A stretch of 64,000 nt of DNA from Pseudomonadota bacterium (GTDB taxonomy: Bacteria > Desulfobacterota > Desulfovibrionia > Desulfovibrionales > Desulfovibrionaceae). Both the position numbers and the translations under genes were made by a program. The DNA lies in contig JAHJLB010000049.1 of NCBI GenBank assembly GCA_018822105.1, positions 34,807 to 98,806 on the forward strand. The letters are read 5' to 3'. Every line of letters starts with the position of its first letter. Position 1 is the stretch's first letter. Below are positions 1-15,453 of the stretch, one piece after another. Below the pieces are notes generated by a model. The model was not told the DNA's origin and made no database searches. It saw nothing but the letters and a program-made list of their open reading frames with translations.

Positions 1-1604
1 TTCTCAGGTTCCTTGGGTGCGGAAGTCTGCTCGCGCACCAGGGGCAGGGCGTTGTAGACGGCCCAGAATCTGGGCCAGACAAAGGCCAGGCTGCCGGGGT
101 TGTCGATGGCGATGCCCGGCCGCAGGAAGGAGAGCAGGGCCAGGGCAAGGGTGGTGTACGCATCCGGGCTGGTCCACACGCCCTCCCAGGCCTGCAGCGC
201 GCCGGGCAGCACCACCAGGGCGTCCTCCTGGTCCTCGTAGCCGACGCCCAGGCGCTCCAGCAGGTCCAGGGCGTTGGTGCGCGCGGCCGCGTCCAGGGGC
301 AGCAGCACGCGCCCGCCGCCGGCCTTGACGGCCAGGGTCAGGGCCAGGGGCAGGTACTCGGCCTGCCGCCCCATGCGCAAGGTCTGGGCCGGGGCCAGGG
401 CTCCGCGCCCGGCCTGGACAGCGCCCAGCTCCTGGGCGACGGTGATGCCCAGGGCCGCGAAGTCCGTGCGCACGGCCTCCGGCAGGGTAACTTCTCCGCC
501 CAGGCGCGCCGCGCCGCCCGCCAGGCTGGGCAAAACCAGCAGGTAGGCCACGAGTGCCGGGTCCAGCGGCAGGACAGGCGCCGCCAGCAGGCGCGGCCGA
601 CAGGCCGGGATGACATATTCGTTGTCCTGGCGCGTGGCGGCCACCTGGCAGAGGGCCAGGACGGACAGGGCCTCGTCCAGGGCCAGGGCCTGGGCTGCCG
701 CGGCCGCGGGGTCGGCGCACAGGGCCAGGCGCAGGCCCTCGGGGTAGCTCCAGCCGGCCAGGGCCAGGGCCTGGGCAAACTGCGCCGGGGTCTCGGCGCT
801 GAGCTCCACGCGTGGGGACATGCTCCCGCCGGACTCCAGGCGCGCGGGCAGCCCGCGGCTGCGGGGATTCATGGGCGCCAGGCGCGCGCCCAGCTGCAGC
901 AGGACGGCGTCCAGGGAGCGCAGGTCCAGGAATTTGAGGCCCGGGCCGCCGGCGAACTTGGAGCGCCCGGCCTCGCGCAGGGCCAGGGCCAGCAGCGCAT
1001 AGAGGGTGAAGGGCTCTTCCCCGGCGAAGACGAGCACGTCCTCGAAGCGCAGGGGGGAGTCCTCGGCCTTGCCCTGGGTGGCGGAGTTGGTCAGCTCGTC
1101 GGTGGTCCAGGACAGGTGCGCCCCGGCCTGGTTCAGGGCCTTGACCAGCTCCACCAGGGGGTCGTTCAGGACCACGCCGGAGAGGCGCATGGGCGCGCCG
1201 GTGGCTGCGGCGAGCACGGCCAGCATGCGCGTTCCGGCAAGGGAGCGCGGGCCGGGGATGTCGATGTCCGCAGGCTCGGAGCGCGGCACCAGGGCAAAGG
1301 GCTTGTCCGCGGCGCGGCGCAGCTCCTGGGGCTCCAGGCCGAAGGCGTTGAGCACGGGGAAGAGCTGGCGCGCCAGGCGCGGGTCCAGCTTCTGCTGGCG
1401 GGCGGCCTTGTCGAAGCCGGCCCAGAGCTGCTTCTCCAGGTCGCGGTCCAGGACTTGCCGCCCCTTGGCCGCGCGCTGCACGATGCGGCAGCGCCGGGCG
1501 ATCATGGAGAGGAGCTTGGCGTCCAGGTCAAGGAGGTCCGCAAGGATGGAGGACCTGGGGCCGGACGCAGGGTCGCGGTCGAAAAGAATGGGGCTGTCGG
1601 TCAT
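1..1604 (-). CDS. Chorismate mutase-like / EPSP synthase-fold fusion protein (3' end off window)
   Basis: Open from ATG at 1604 to the window edge (about 534 codons seen). Residues about 15-80 look like the helical chorismate mutase (AroQ) domain. The rest follows the EPSP synthase (AroA) fold, including a C-terminal segment matching the family's last strand and helix, so only a short tail is missing. EPSP synthase normally makes 5-enolpyruvylshikimate-3-phosphate in aromatic amino-acid synthesis. Here the substrate-binding PGSKS...NR signature reads PGPRSLAGTR, the RxKExDR motif is not recognisable, and the NDHR and KxFP-type positions read SPDAYT and FVWP. It may therefore be a divergent or non-catalytic homologue. 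It is divergent from livG. The fold call is by motif reading, not a search. Confidence 0.7.
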   Translation of the reverse strand, partial: MTDSPILFDRDPASGPRSSILADLLDLDAKLLSMIARRCRIVQRAAKGRQVLDRDLEKQLWAGFDKAARQQKLDPRLARQLFPVLNAFGLEPQELRRAADKPFALVPRSEPADIDIPGPRSLAGTRMLAVLAAATGAPMRLSGVVLNDPLVELVKALNQAGAHLSWTTDELTNSATQGKAEDSPLRFEDVLVFAGEEPFTLYALLALALREAGRSKFAGGPGLKFLDLRSLDAVLLQLGARLAPMNPRSRGLPARLESGGSMSPRVELSAETPAQFAQALALAGWSYPEGLRLALCADPAAAAAQALALDEALSVLALCQVAATRQDNEYVIPACRPRLLAAPVLPLDPALVAYLLVLPSLAGGAARLGGEVTLPEAVRTDFAALGITVAQELGAVQAGRGALAPAQTLRMGRQAEYLPLALTLAVKAGGGRVLLPLDAAARTNALDLLERLGVGYEDQEDALVVLPGALQAWEGVWTSPDAYTTLALALLSFLRPGIAIDNPGSLAFVWPRFWAVYNALPLVREQTSAPKEPE

Positions 1605-1699
1605 GGAGTCTCTTTTTGGGTGTGGTGTAAAAGAGGTTCCTTAGCCGGAATTCGCCCGCCAGGCAAGTGCGAGTGCGGCGTCGACCGCGCACGGGCGGC

Positions 1700-1720
1700 G
1701 CTCCGAACAATGTTCGGAGC
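1700..1720. promoter_or_regulatory. Perfect palindrome in the divergent aroA-like/livG intergenic region
   Basis: Two 10-bp arms (GCTCCGAACA and its complement) flank a single A. The palindrome lies about 95 bp upstream of the aroA-like start and 120 bp upstream of livG. No T-run follows, so an operator for a dimeric regulator is more likely than a terminator. The regulator is unknown. Confidence 0.5.
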
Positions 1721-1838
1721 AGCGGCGGATTGTTGTTGAAATACAACATCCGGCAAGGCCTGGAGGCATGCGCTGTACTTTTCCTCCAACTTCGAGCTTG
1801 ATTTTGATCGCTGGCGTTCTGTATAGTCCACGCCACTT

Positions 1839-2594
1839 ATGGGAACCTTGGAACTCCTCGACATCAGTGTGCGCTTCGGCGGACTGCAGGCGCTCACGGA
1901 CGTCTCCTTTTGCGTCCGCGAGGGGGACATCGTGGGCCTCATCGGCCCCAACGGCGCGGGCAAGACAACGGTCTTCAACGTCATTACCGGGGTCTACCAG
2001 ACGAGCGCCGGGCAGGTGAGCTACGACGGCAGGCCGCTTAGGGACCTGCGGCCGCACAAGATACTGGCCCTCGGCGTGGCGCGCACCTTCCAGAACATCC
2101 GGCTGTTCCAGAACATGACAGCCCTGGAGAACGTCATGGTGGCCCAGCACTGCCGCACCCGCCAGGGCGTGCTCGGGGCCATCCTGCGCAGCGGTTCCCA
2201 GAAGCGGGAAGAGGCGCGCATCCGCGAAAAGGCCATGCAGTCCCTGATCTTCATGGGGCTCTCCGACTTCGCCGGGGAGGTGGCCTCGAACATGGCCTAC
2301 GGGCTGCAGCGCCGCCTGGAGATCGCCCGCGCCCTGGCCAGCGAGCCCAAGACCCTGCTGCTGGACGAGCCCGCCGCAGGCCTGAACCCGGCCGAGAGCC
2401 GGGAGCTCATGCATACCATTGGACGCATCAGCGACCTGGGGGTCAGCATTCTCATGGTGGAGCACGACATGAAGGTGGTCATGGGCATTTGCCGCCAGAT
2501 CGTCGTACTGGATCACGGTGTTATGATCGCCGAGGGCAAGCCTGAAGCCATTCAGCGCGACCCCAGGGTGATTGAGGCGTATCTGGGTCAGTAA
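1839..2594 (+). CDS. livG: Branched-chain amino-acid ABC transporter, ATP-binding protein LivG
   Basis: 251 aa ABC ATPase powering branched-chain amino-acid import at the inner face of the membrane. Walker A GPNGAGKTT is near residue 36. The signature segment (YGLQRRLEIARAL) and Walker B LLLDEPAAGLNP follow, with NPAES after Walker B as is typical of LivG rather than LivF. It is first in a five-gene set (binding protein, two permeases, LivF) on the same strand, although gene order G-K-H-M-F is unusual. The ATG at 1839 lacks a clear ribosome-binding site. The preceding 230 bp contain the divergent promoter region. The Liv assignment rests on the whole cluster; the exact substrate is inferred. 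Confidence 0.93.
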   Translation: MGTLELLDISVRFGGLQALTDVSFCVREGDIVGLIGPNGAGKTTVFNVITGVYQTSAGQVSYDGRPLRDLRPHKILALGVARTFQNIRLFQNMTALENVMVAQHCRTRQGVLGAILRSGSQKREEARIREKAMQSLIFMGLSDFAGEVASNMAYGLQRRLEIARALASEPKTLLLDEPAAGLNPAESRELMHTIGRISDLGVSILMVEHDMKVVMGICRQIVVLDHGVMIAEGKPEAIQRDPRVIEAYLGQ

Positions 2595-2621
2595 CATATT
2601 CTACATCAGGGGGAAGATGAG

Positions 2622-3779
2622 ATGAAACGCGCGTTGTATTTCCTGTCCTTGCTGCTGCTCGTCTCGGTTGTGGCCACGGGCTGCGGCGAGAAGAAGGAAG
2701 AGAAGAAGGCCGCAGCCGTGGCCGGCATCAAGATCGGCAGCCTGGGCCCCTTGACCGGCCAGTACGCCGCCGACGGCAACGACATCAAGAACGGCGTCCT
2801 CGCCGCCATCGAGGTCATGAACCCCGAGATGGGCGCCCTCGGCCCCGTGGCCCTGCAGCCCGAGGACGACGCCTGCGATCCGCGCCAGGCTGTGGCCGCC
2901 GCCAACAAGCTCATCAGCGAAAAGGTCACCGCCGTCATCGGCGCCTACTGCTCCAGCGCCACAATCCCGGCCGCGGAGCCCCTCATGGCCGCCAAGATCT
3001 TCATGATCACCCCGGCCTCCACCAATGAGAAGGTCACCGAGAGCGGGCACAAGTTCATGTTCCGCACCTGCGGCCGCGACGACGACCAGAGCAAGGCCGC
3101 CGTGAAGTTCATGACCGACCACCTGAAGGCCAAGGGCGTCTACATCGTGGACGACAAGACCACCTATTCCCAGGGCCTGGCCGACAACGTCGAGAAGCTT
3201 TCCGCCAGCAGCGGGCTCAAGGTGCTGGGGCATGAGCACGTGAACCAGGGCGACAAGGACTTCTCCGCCGTGCTGACCAAGGTCAAGGCCGCCAAGCCGG
3301 ACGTCTTCTACGTGAGCCTGCAGAATTCCGCCGCCGCCGCCCCCATGCTCATCCAGATCGCCCGCATGGGCATCAAGACCAAGATCCTGGCCCAGGACGC
3401 CGTGTACCACCCGCAGCTCATGGAGCTGGCCAAGAAGGACGCCGAGGGCGTGTACCTGACCTTCGGCTACACCGACAAGGAGACCCCGGCCTACAAGAAG
3501 TTCGCCGAGACCTACAAGAAGTTCGGCGAGCCCGGCGCCTATTCCGCCTATGCCTACGATTCCGCCATCGCCTACCTGAAGGCCGTGAAGGCCGCAGGCT
3601 CCACCGACCCCGAAAAGGTCAAGGCCGAGCTCATGAAGCTGGACTTCGCCGGCGCCTCCAAGCAGATCAAATACAAGGAGAACGGCGATTCCGGCTCCAA
3701 CTACGTGATCCAGGTGGTCAAGGACGGCAAGTTCGACAACTTCTGGAATCCCGAGAACGGCCAGCTCTACAAGCAATAG
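2622..3779 (+). CDS. livK: Branched-chain amino-acid-type periplasmic binding lipoprotein
   Basis: 385 aa. The lipoprotein signal peptide ends in the lipobox VATGC (Cys about residue 21) and is followed by a Lys/Glu-rich tether. The mature part is a Leu/Ile/Val-binding (type I periplasmic) fold, opening with IKIGSLGPLTGQYA and containing the hinge-region VIGAYCSSATIPAAEP. It captures substrate outside the membrane for LivHM. It lies 27 bp after livG and is separated from livH by a strong hairpin, which would let it be made in excess of the permease. Family membership is clear; the ligand (leucine, isoleucine, valine or another amino acid or amide) cannot be read from sequence. Confidence 0.92.
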   Translation: MKRALYFLSLLLLVSVVATGCGEKKEEKKAAAVAGIKIGSLGPLTGQYAADGNDIKNGVLAAIEVMNPEMGALGPVALQPEDDACDPRQAVAAANKLISEKVTAVIGAYCSSATIPAAEPLMAAKIFMITPASTNEKVTESGHKFMFRTCGRDDDQSKAAVKFMTDHLKAKGVYIVDDKTTYSQGLADNVEKLSASSGLKVLGHEHVNQGDKDFSAVLTKVKAAKPDVFYVSLQNSAAAAPMLIQIARMGIKTKILAQDAVYHPQLMELAKKDAEGVYLTFGYTDKETPAYKKFAETYKKFGEPGAYSAYAYDSAIAYLKAVKAAGSTDPEKVKAELMKLDFAGASKQIKYKENGDSGSNYVIQVVKDGKFDNFWNPENGQLYKQ

Positions 3780-3804
3780 TCCCGAGACACGCATCAACGT
3801 ACCG

Positions 3805-3830
3805 GCAGGGGCCCTTCGGGGCCCCTGCTT
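3805..3830 (+). terminator. Hairpin (attenuator) between livK and livH
   Basis: A perfect 10-bp stem (GCAGGGGCCC) closed by a TTCG tetraloop, with only TT after it. Its place between binding protein and permease suggests partial termination or 3'-end protection that raises livK mRNA over livHMF. Confidence 0.7.
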
Positions 3831-3848
3831 CCAAAAGGCGCAGAGCAC

Positions 3849-4751
3849 GTGGAAGTCTTTCTCCAGCAGCTGGTCAACGGAATCACCCTGGGCGGGGTCT
3901 ACGCCCTTGTGGCCCTTGGCTACACCATGGTCTACGGCATCATCCAGCTCATCAACTTCGCCCACGGCGAGATCTTCGCCGCCGGCGGCTACATGGGGGT
4001 CATCCTCATCAGCTGGATGGTGGCCCAGGGCTACCCGCCCTTTGTCTGTCTGGGCGTGGCCCTGGCTCTGGCCATGGGCTACTGCGCGCTTCTGGCCATG
4101 GCCGTGGAGAAGCTGGTCTACAAGCCCCTGCGCTCCTCCTCCCGGCTGTCCGTGCTGCTCTCCGCCCTCGGCATGTCCATATTCCTGCAGAACGGCCTCA
4201 TGCTCACCCAGGGCGTCTACGACCGCGCCTATCCCGGCGAGATGGTCCAGGGCGGCTTCGAGATCGGCGGGGCCATGGTGTCCTACATGCAGGTGGTCAT
4301 CGTCGGCGTCACTGTGTTTCTCCTGGTGGCCCTGAACGGCCTGGTGTTCAGGACGCGCATCGGCAAGGCCATGCGCGCCACGGCCCAGGACAAGACCATG
4401 AGCGCCCTGGTGGGCATCAACGCCAGCCGCATCATCAGCCTGACCTTCGCCATCGGCGCGGCCCTGGCCTGCGCGGCGGGCATCATGGTCGGCATGTACT
4501 ACGGCTCCGTGCGCTACGACATGGGCTTCGTGCTCGGGGTGAAGGCCTTTTCCGCGGCGGTGCTGGGCGGCATCGGCAACATCACCGGGGCCATGCTGGG
4601 CGGGCTGGTCATCGGCATCATCGAAGTCTTCGCCGCAGGATACATCTCCAGCGAATACAAGGATGTGTTCGCCTTCATCATCCTCATCGCGGTGCTCTAT
4701 TTCCGGCCCACCGGCATCATGGGAGAGAACGTTGACGACACCCGCGTCTAG
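3849..4751 (+). CDS. livH: Branched-chain amino-acid ABC transporter permease LivH
   Basis: 300 aa integral membrane protein with about eight hydrophobic segments. The N-terminal LVNGITLGGVYALVALGYTM and the following INFAHGE are the LivH hallmark. The EAA-like cytoplasmic loop (MRATAQDKTMSALVGIN) contacts the ATPases. The start is GTG at 3849, the first in-frame start after the livK/livH hairpin, since no ATG precedes the conserved N-terminus. The 3' end overlaps livM by 20 bp, so the two permeases are translationally coupled. Confidence 0.93.
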   Translation: MEVFLQQLVNGITLGGVYALVALGYTMVYGIIQLINFAHGEIFAAGGYMGVILISWMVAQGYPPFVCLGVALALAMGYCALLAMAVEKLVYKPLRSSSRLSVLLSALGMSIFLQNGLMLTQGVYDRAYPGEMVQGGFEIGGAMVSYMQVVIVGVTVFLLVALNGLVFRTRIGKAMRATAQDKTMSALVGINASRIISLTFAIGAALACAAGIMVGMYYGSVRYDMGFVLGVKAFSAAVLGGIGNITGAMLGGLVIGIIEVFAAGYISSEYKDVFAFIILIAVLYFRPTGIMGENVDDTRV

Positions 4752-5946
4752 AAAACTCTGGCTCGGCTACGGCCTGGCCATGATCTGGCTGTTTGTGCTG
4801 CTGTGGCCGCTCATGGGCATCAAGCCCGAGGGCCTGGAGTTCGCCGAGAGCTTCGCGGTGTGGGCCAGGGTCGCCGCCGCCGCCGCCATCCTGCTGGCCT
4901 TCTGGCAGGCCAAGCAGCACGGGTTCCTCGACGCGGCGCTCCTTCCGGCCCAGGCCGCCTCCGCTCTCCTGGCCAGGGCCGCGGGCCGGGTGCCCACCTG
5001 GATCTGGCTGGCCCTGCTGGCGGCCGCCATGGTCGTCTTCCCCTTCCTCACCGAGCGCTATGCCCACGACGTGGCCATCAGCGTGCTGGTCTACATCTGC
5101 CTGGGCCTTGGCCTCAACGTGGTGGTGGGCCTGGCGGGCCTCCTGGACCTGGGGTACATCGCCTTCTACGGCGTCGGGGCCTACACCTACGCCCTGCTGT
5201 CCGTGCACTACGGCCTGTCGTTCTGGCTCTGCCTGCCCATCTCCGGGGCCTTCTCGGCCTTGGCCGGGTGCATCATCGGCTATCCCACCCTGCGCATGCG
5301 CGGGGACTACCTGGCCATCGTCACCCTGGGCTTCGGCGAGATCGTGCGCATCGTGCTGAACAACTGGATGAAGCTGACCAACGGCCCCAACGGCATCCTG
5401 GGCATCAAGACCCCGGACGCCTACTGGTGGAAGGACGGCGCCTTCACGCACATCTGGCTCAGCAGCCTGGAGCAGCTCTATTTCGTCGTCCTGGGCTTGG
5501 CGGTGTCCACCGTGGTGGCCGTGTACCGGCTGAACCATTCGCGCATCGGCCGCGCCTTCGAGGCCGTGCGCGAGGACCAGACCGCGGCCGAGCTCATGGG
5601 CGTGAACACCCTGGGCATCAAGCTCCTGGCCTATGCCCTGGGCGCGGTGCTGGGCGGCCTGGCCGGGGCCTTTTTCGCCGCGCGCATGCGCTTCGTCAGC
5701 CCGGAGTCCTTCACCTTCATCGAGTCGGCCATGGTGCTGGCCATGGTGGTGCTGGGCGGCATGGGCTCCATCCCCGGCGTGGTGCTGGGCGCCCTGGCCC
5801 TGGTGGCCCTGCCCGAGGCCTTCCGCGGCTTCGAGCTCTACCGCATGTTCGTCTTCGGCGGGGTCATGGCCGTGATGATGCTCTTCAGGCCCAAGGGCCT
5901 GTGGCCGGCCAAGCGCATGGGCGCGCGCAGCGAGGAGAGGGACTAG
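4732..5946 (+). CDS. livM: Branched-chain amino-acid ABC transporter permease LivM
   Basis: 404 aa. I chose the TTG at 4732 because GGAGAG lies 4-5 bp upstream and the frame then opens into a hydrophobic N-terminus; the next ATG is at 4780. The protein has an N-terminal extension of roughly 90 residues with hydrophobic segments, then the LivM core with GLGLNVVVGLAGLLDLGYIAF and the cytoplasmic loop EAVREDQTAAELMGVN. It pairs with LivH to form the transmembrane channel. It overlaps livH and is 2 bp from livF, so the genes form one transcript. Confidence 0.9.
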   Translation: MTTPASRKLWLGYGLAMIWLFVLLWPLMGIKPEGLEFAESFAVWARVAAAAAILLAFWQAKQHGFLDAALLPAQAASALLARAAGRVPTWIWLALLAAAMVVFPFLTERYAHDVAISVLVYICLGLGLNVVVGLAGLLDLGYIAFYGVGAYTYALLSVHYGLSFWLCLPISGAFSALAGCIIGYPTLRMRGDYLAIVTLGFGEIVRIVLNNWMKLTNGPNGILGIKTPDAYWWKDGAFTHIWLSSLEQLYFVVLGLAVSTVVAVYRLNHSRIGRAFEAVREDQTAAELMGVNTLGIKLLAYALGAVLGGLAGAFFAARMRFVSPESFTFIESAMVLAMVVLGGMGSIPGVVLGALALVALPEAFRGFELYRMFVFGGVMAVMMLFRPKGLWPAKRMGARSEERD

Positions 5947-5948
5947 CC

Positions 5949-6668
5949 GTGGGCGCGCCGATCCTCGAGCTGAGGCACGTCTCCGCCGCCTATGGGCGCA
6001 TCAAGGCCATCAAGGACATCTCCCTCGTGGTCCACCCCGGCGAGGTGGTCAGCATCATCGGCGCCAACGGGGCGGGCAAGAGCACCACGCTCATGAGCAT
6101 CTGCGGCGTGCTGCCCATATCCGGGGGCGAGGTCTACTATGACGGGCGGCGCATCGACGGCCTGGCCGCGGACCTTCTGCCCTCGCAGGGCTTGTGCCAG
6201 GTGCCCGAGGGCCGGCGCATCTTCCCGCGCCTCACGGTGGAGGAGAACCTGGACATGGGGGCCTTCTTCCGCCGCGACAAGGCGGCCATCGAGCACGACA
6301 AGAACCGCGTGTTCCAGCTCTTCCCCATTCTCCTCGAGCGCCGCCGGCAGCACGGCGGCACCCTCTCCGGAGGCGAGCAGCAGATGCTGGCCATGGGCCG
6401 CGCGCTCATGAGCCGGCCGCGCCTGCTCCTGCTGGACGAGCCCTCCCTGGGCCTGGCCCCGCTCATCGTGCAGCAGATCTTCCGCATCATCCGCGAGATC
6501 AACGAGGTGGACGGCGTCACCGTGGTGCTGGTGGAGCAGAACGCCAATCTGGCCCTGCAGGCCTCCACCCGGGGCTATGTGCTGGAGACCGGCAGCGTCA
6601 TCCTGCAGGACGAGGCCAGGGCCCTTCTGGCCAACCCGGACATCCGCAAGGCCTACCTGGGCGAATGA
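5949..6668 (+). CDS. livF: Branched-chain amino-acid ABC transporter, ATP-binding protein LivF
   Basis: 239 aa ABC ATPase and second motor subunit of the Liv importer. Walker A GANGAGKST is near residue 38, the signature is LSGGEQQMLAMGRAL, and Walker B is LLLDEPSLGLAP, the LivF-type ending. PEGRRIFPRLTVEENL is the usual LivF Q-loop region. The start is GTG at 5949, two bases after the livM stop. A hairpin follows the stop, closing the operon. Confidence 0.93.
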   Translation: MGAPILELRHVSAAYGRIKAIKDISLVVHPGEVVSIIGANGAGKSTTLMSICGVLPISGGEVYYDGRRIDGLAADLLPSQGLCQVPEGRRIFPRLTVEENLDMGAFFRRDKAAIEHDKNRVFQLFPILLERRRQHGGTLSGGEQQMLAMGRALMSRPRLLLLDEPSLGLAPLIVQQIFRIIREINEVDGVTVVLVEQNANLALQASTRGYVLETGSVILQDEARALLANPDIRKAYLGE

Positions 6669-6694
6669 TTTTCGGAGGGTTCTGGCGGCTTGAG

Positions 6695-6721
6695 CCCCCG
6701 GAGCCCAAAAGGTTCCGGGGG
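6695..6721 (+). terminator. Putative terminator after livF
   Basis: An 8-bp CCCCCGGA stem with an 11-nt loop, followed by a weakly T-rich stretch. It separates the liv operon from the hybrid kinase and supports starting that kinase after it. Confidence 0.5.
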
Positions 6722-6798
6722 GTTGCTTGCTCTTCGGGCCGGAGTGCGCCGCAGGCTTTCGATGTTTCGCTTGCCCCTCGCGGTGCGGGTGGCGTAGG

Positions 6799-12375
<5,577 letters not shown>

Positions 12376-12499
12376 GGCCGGGCCGTCCGCCCGCGCGAGT
12401 TGCGGCGGGCCTTGGGAAGCCTCGGCTTTGCCCTGCGGCTAGCGGAGTGCGCAAAGGGCCGTCTGGAAAGCATTGTGGAGCGCCGCGGAGCGCCAAAGG

Positions 12500-12527
12500 T
12501 TGACGGTGGTTGAACCTTGGGCATATG
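12500..12527 (+). promoter_or_regulatory. Possible sigma70-type promoter of the kinase/regulator pair
   Basis: TTGACG at 12500 and CATATG at 12522 with a 16-bp spacer, about 50 bp upstream of the GTG start at 12575. It is the only reasonable -35/-10 pair seen in the 200-bp gap. The -10 match is weak. Confidence 0.3.
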
Positions 12528-12574
12528 CATGGTGGGCCGCAGGCCGCCAAGGCCCAGGTCCAAGAGGAGTCCCC

Positions 12575-14031
<1,457 letters not shown>

Positions 14032-14035
<4 letters not shown>

Positions 14036-15393
14036 GCGCGGGCCGCGTGCTCGTGGTGGACGACGAGCCCATCGCCCGCGAGAATCTTGTCCACGTCCTG
14101 GTGCGCGCGGGCTACGAGGCCGAACACGTTGCCGACTCCCGCGCGGCCCTGGCCGAGCTGGACCGCGCGCGCTACGACCTGATGCTCACGGACCTGCGCC
14201 TGGGTGAGCAGAGCGAACTGGACGGCATCGGGCTCATGGAGCGCGCGCGCAAGCTGCACCCCGGCCTGGAGGTCGTGGTCATGACCGGCTACGCCACCGT
14301 GCCCGGAGCCGTCACGGCCATGAACCGCGGGGCCTACTCCTACCTCGCCAAGCCCCTGAACATCGACGAGGTGCGCGCCCTCTCGGCCAAGGCCGTGGAG
14401 TCCAGCCGCCTGCGCCGCGAGGTCCTCGACCTGCGCCAGCGCCTGAAGGACCGCGACGCCCCGCCCATGCTGGTGGGCAAGAGCCCGGCCATGGCCGCGC
14501 TGCTGAAAACCATCGGCCAGGTGGCGCCCACGGCCTCCACCGTGCTCCTCCTGGGCGAAACCGGCACCGGCAAGGAGCTGGCCGCCCGGGCCATCCACCA
14601 CGCCAGCCAGCGCGCGGACAAGCGCTTCCTGGGCGTGAACTGCGGGGCCTTCAGCGAGGAGCTGCTGGCCGGGGAGCTCTTCGGACACGAAAAAGGGGCC
14701 TATACCGGGGCCAGCGAGCGCAAGGCCGGGCTCTTCGAGGCCGCGCACGGCGGCACCCTGTTTCTGGACGAGGTGGGCGAGATGACGCCCTCCATGCAGG
14801 TGCGCCTGCTGCGCGTGCTTCAGGAGCGCAAGATCCTGCGCGTGGGCGGCACCACCGATATCCCCGTGGACGTGCGCGTCATCGCCGCCACCAACAAGGA
14901 TCTGGCCGTGGAGACCGAGACCGGGGCCTTCCGCCTGGACCTCTACTACCGCCTGAACGTCATCACCCTGCGCCTGCCGGCCCTGGCCGAGCGGCGCGAG
15001 GACATCCCGCTTCTGGCCCGGCACTTCCTGCTCAAATACTCCGAGCTCCTGGGCCGCGAGGTGCGCGAGCTCTCCCCCGAGGTGCTGGACATCCTGGCCA
15101 GCTACCCCTTCCCCGGCAACATCCGCGAGCTGGAAAACCTCATGGAGCGCGCCGTGGTCCTGGCCGAGGGCGACACCGTGGAGGCCCGGCACCTGCCCCC
15201 GGACCTGCAGCTGGACCAGCCGCGCCTGCGCACCTCGCGCCACGGCGGCCTGCCCACCCTGGAGGAGAACGAGCGCCAGCACATCCTCTGGGTGCTGGAG
15301 CAGACCGGCAACAACAAGTCCCGCGCCGCCGAGATCCTCGGCATCGACCGCGCGTCCCTCTGGCGCAAGCTCAAGCGCGCCGGGCTCAACTAG
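14032..15393 (+). CDS. Sigma54-dependent response regulator (NtrC family)
   Basis: 453 aa, GTG start overlapping the kinase stop. The N-terminal receiver has Asp54 (MLTDLRLGE) and Lys in YLAKPL. The central AAA+ sigma54 activator domain has Walker A GETGTGKE (about 174), the sigma54-contact loop as GAYTGA rather than the commoner GAFTGA, and Walker B TLFLDEVGEM. The C-terminal Fis-type helix-turn-helix is NKSRAAEILGIDRASLWRKL. When phosphorylated by the upstream kinase it should bind enhancer-like palindromes and activate sigma54 promoters. The two TGTTGC-N5-GCAACA sites 2.2 kb downstream are plausible targets (inference). Confidence 0.93.
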
Positions 15394-15403
15394 GCGGAAT
15401 ATG

Positions 15404-15444
15404 CTCCGCAGGCCGTGGGGCCTCAGGCCCCCCGGCCGTCGGAG
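15404..15444. terminator. Bidirectional terminator between convergent genes
   Basis: GC-rich hairpin: inner stem GGGGCC/GGCCCC around TCA, continued by an imperfect CTCCG/CGGAG outer stem. It sits in the 60-bp gap between the convergent regulator and lon-like genes. Confidence 0.65.
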
Positions 15445-15453
15445 GCTATTTCC

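Noticed and set aside
2601..3965. Long minus-strand reading frame opposite livK (454 codons)
   Set aside because: Shadow of the livK coding sequence in GC-rich DNA: low-complexity Gly/His/Leu composition and no domain. Similar antisense frames opposite livM, the PAS kinase, tauE, cobN and others were discarded for the same reason.
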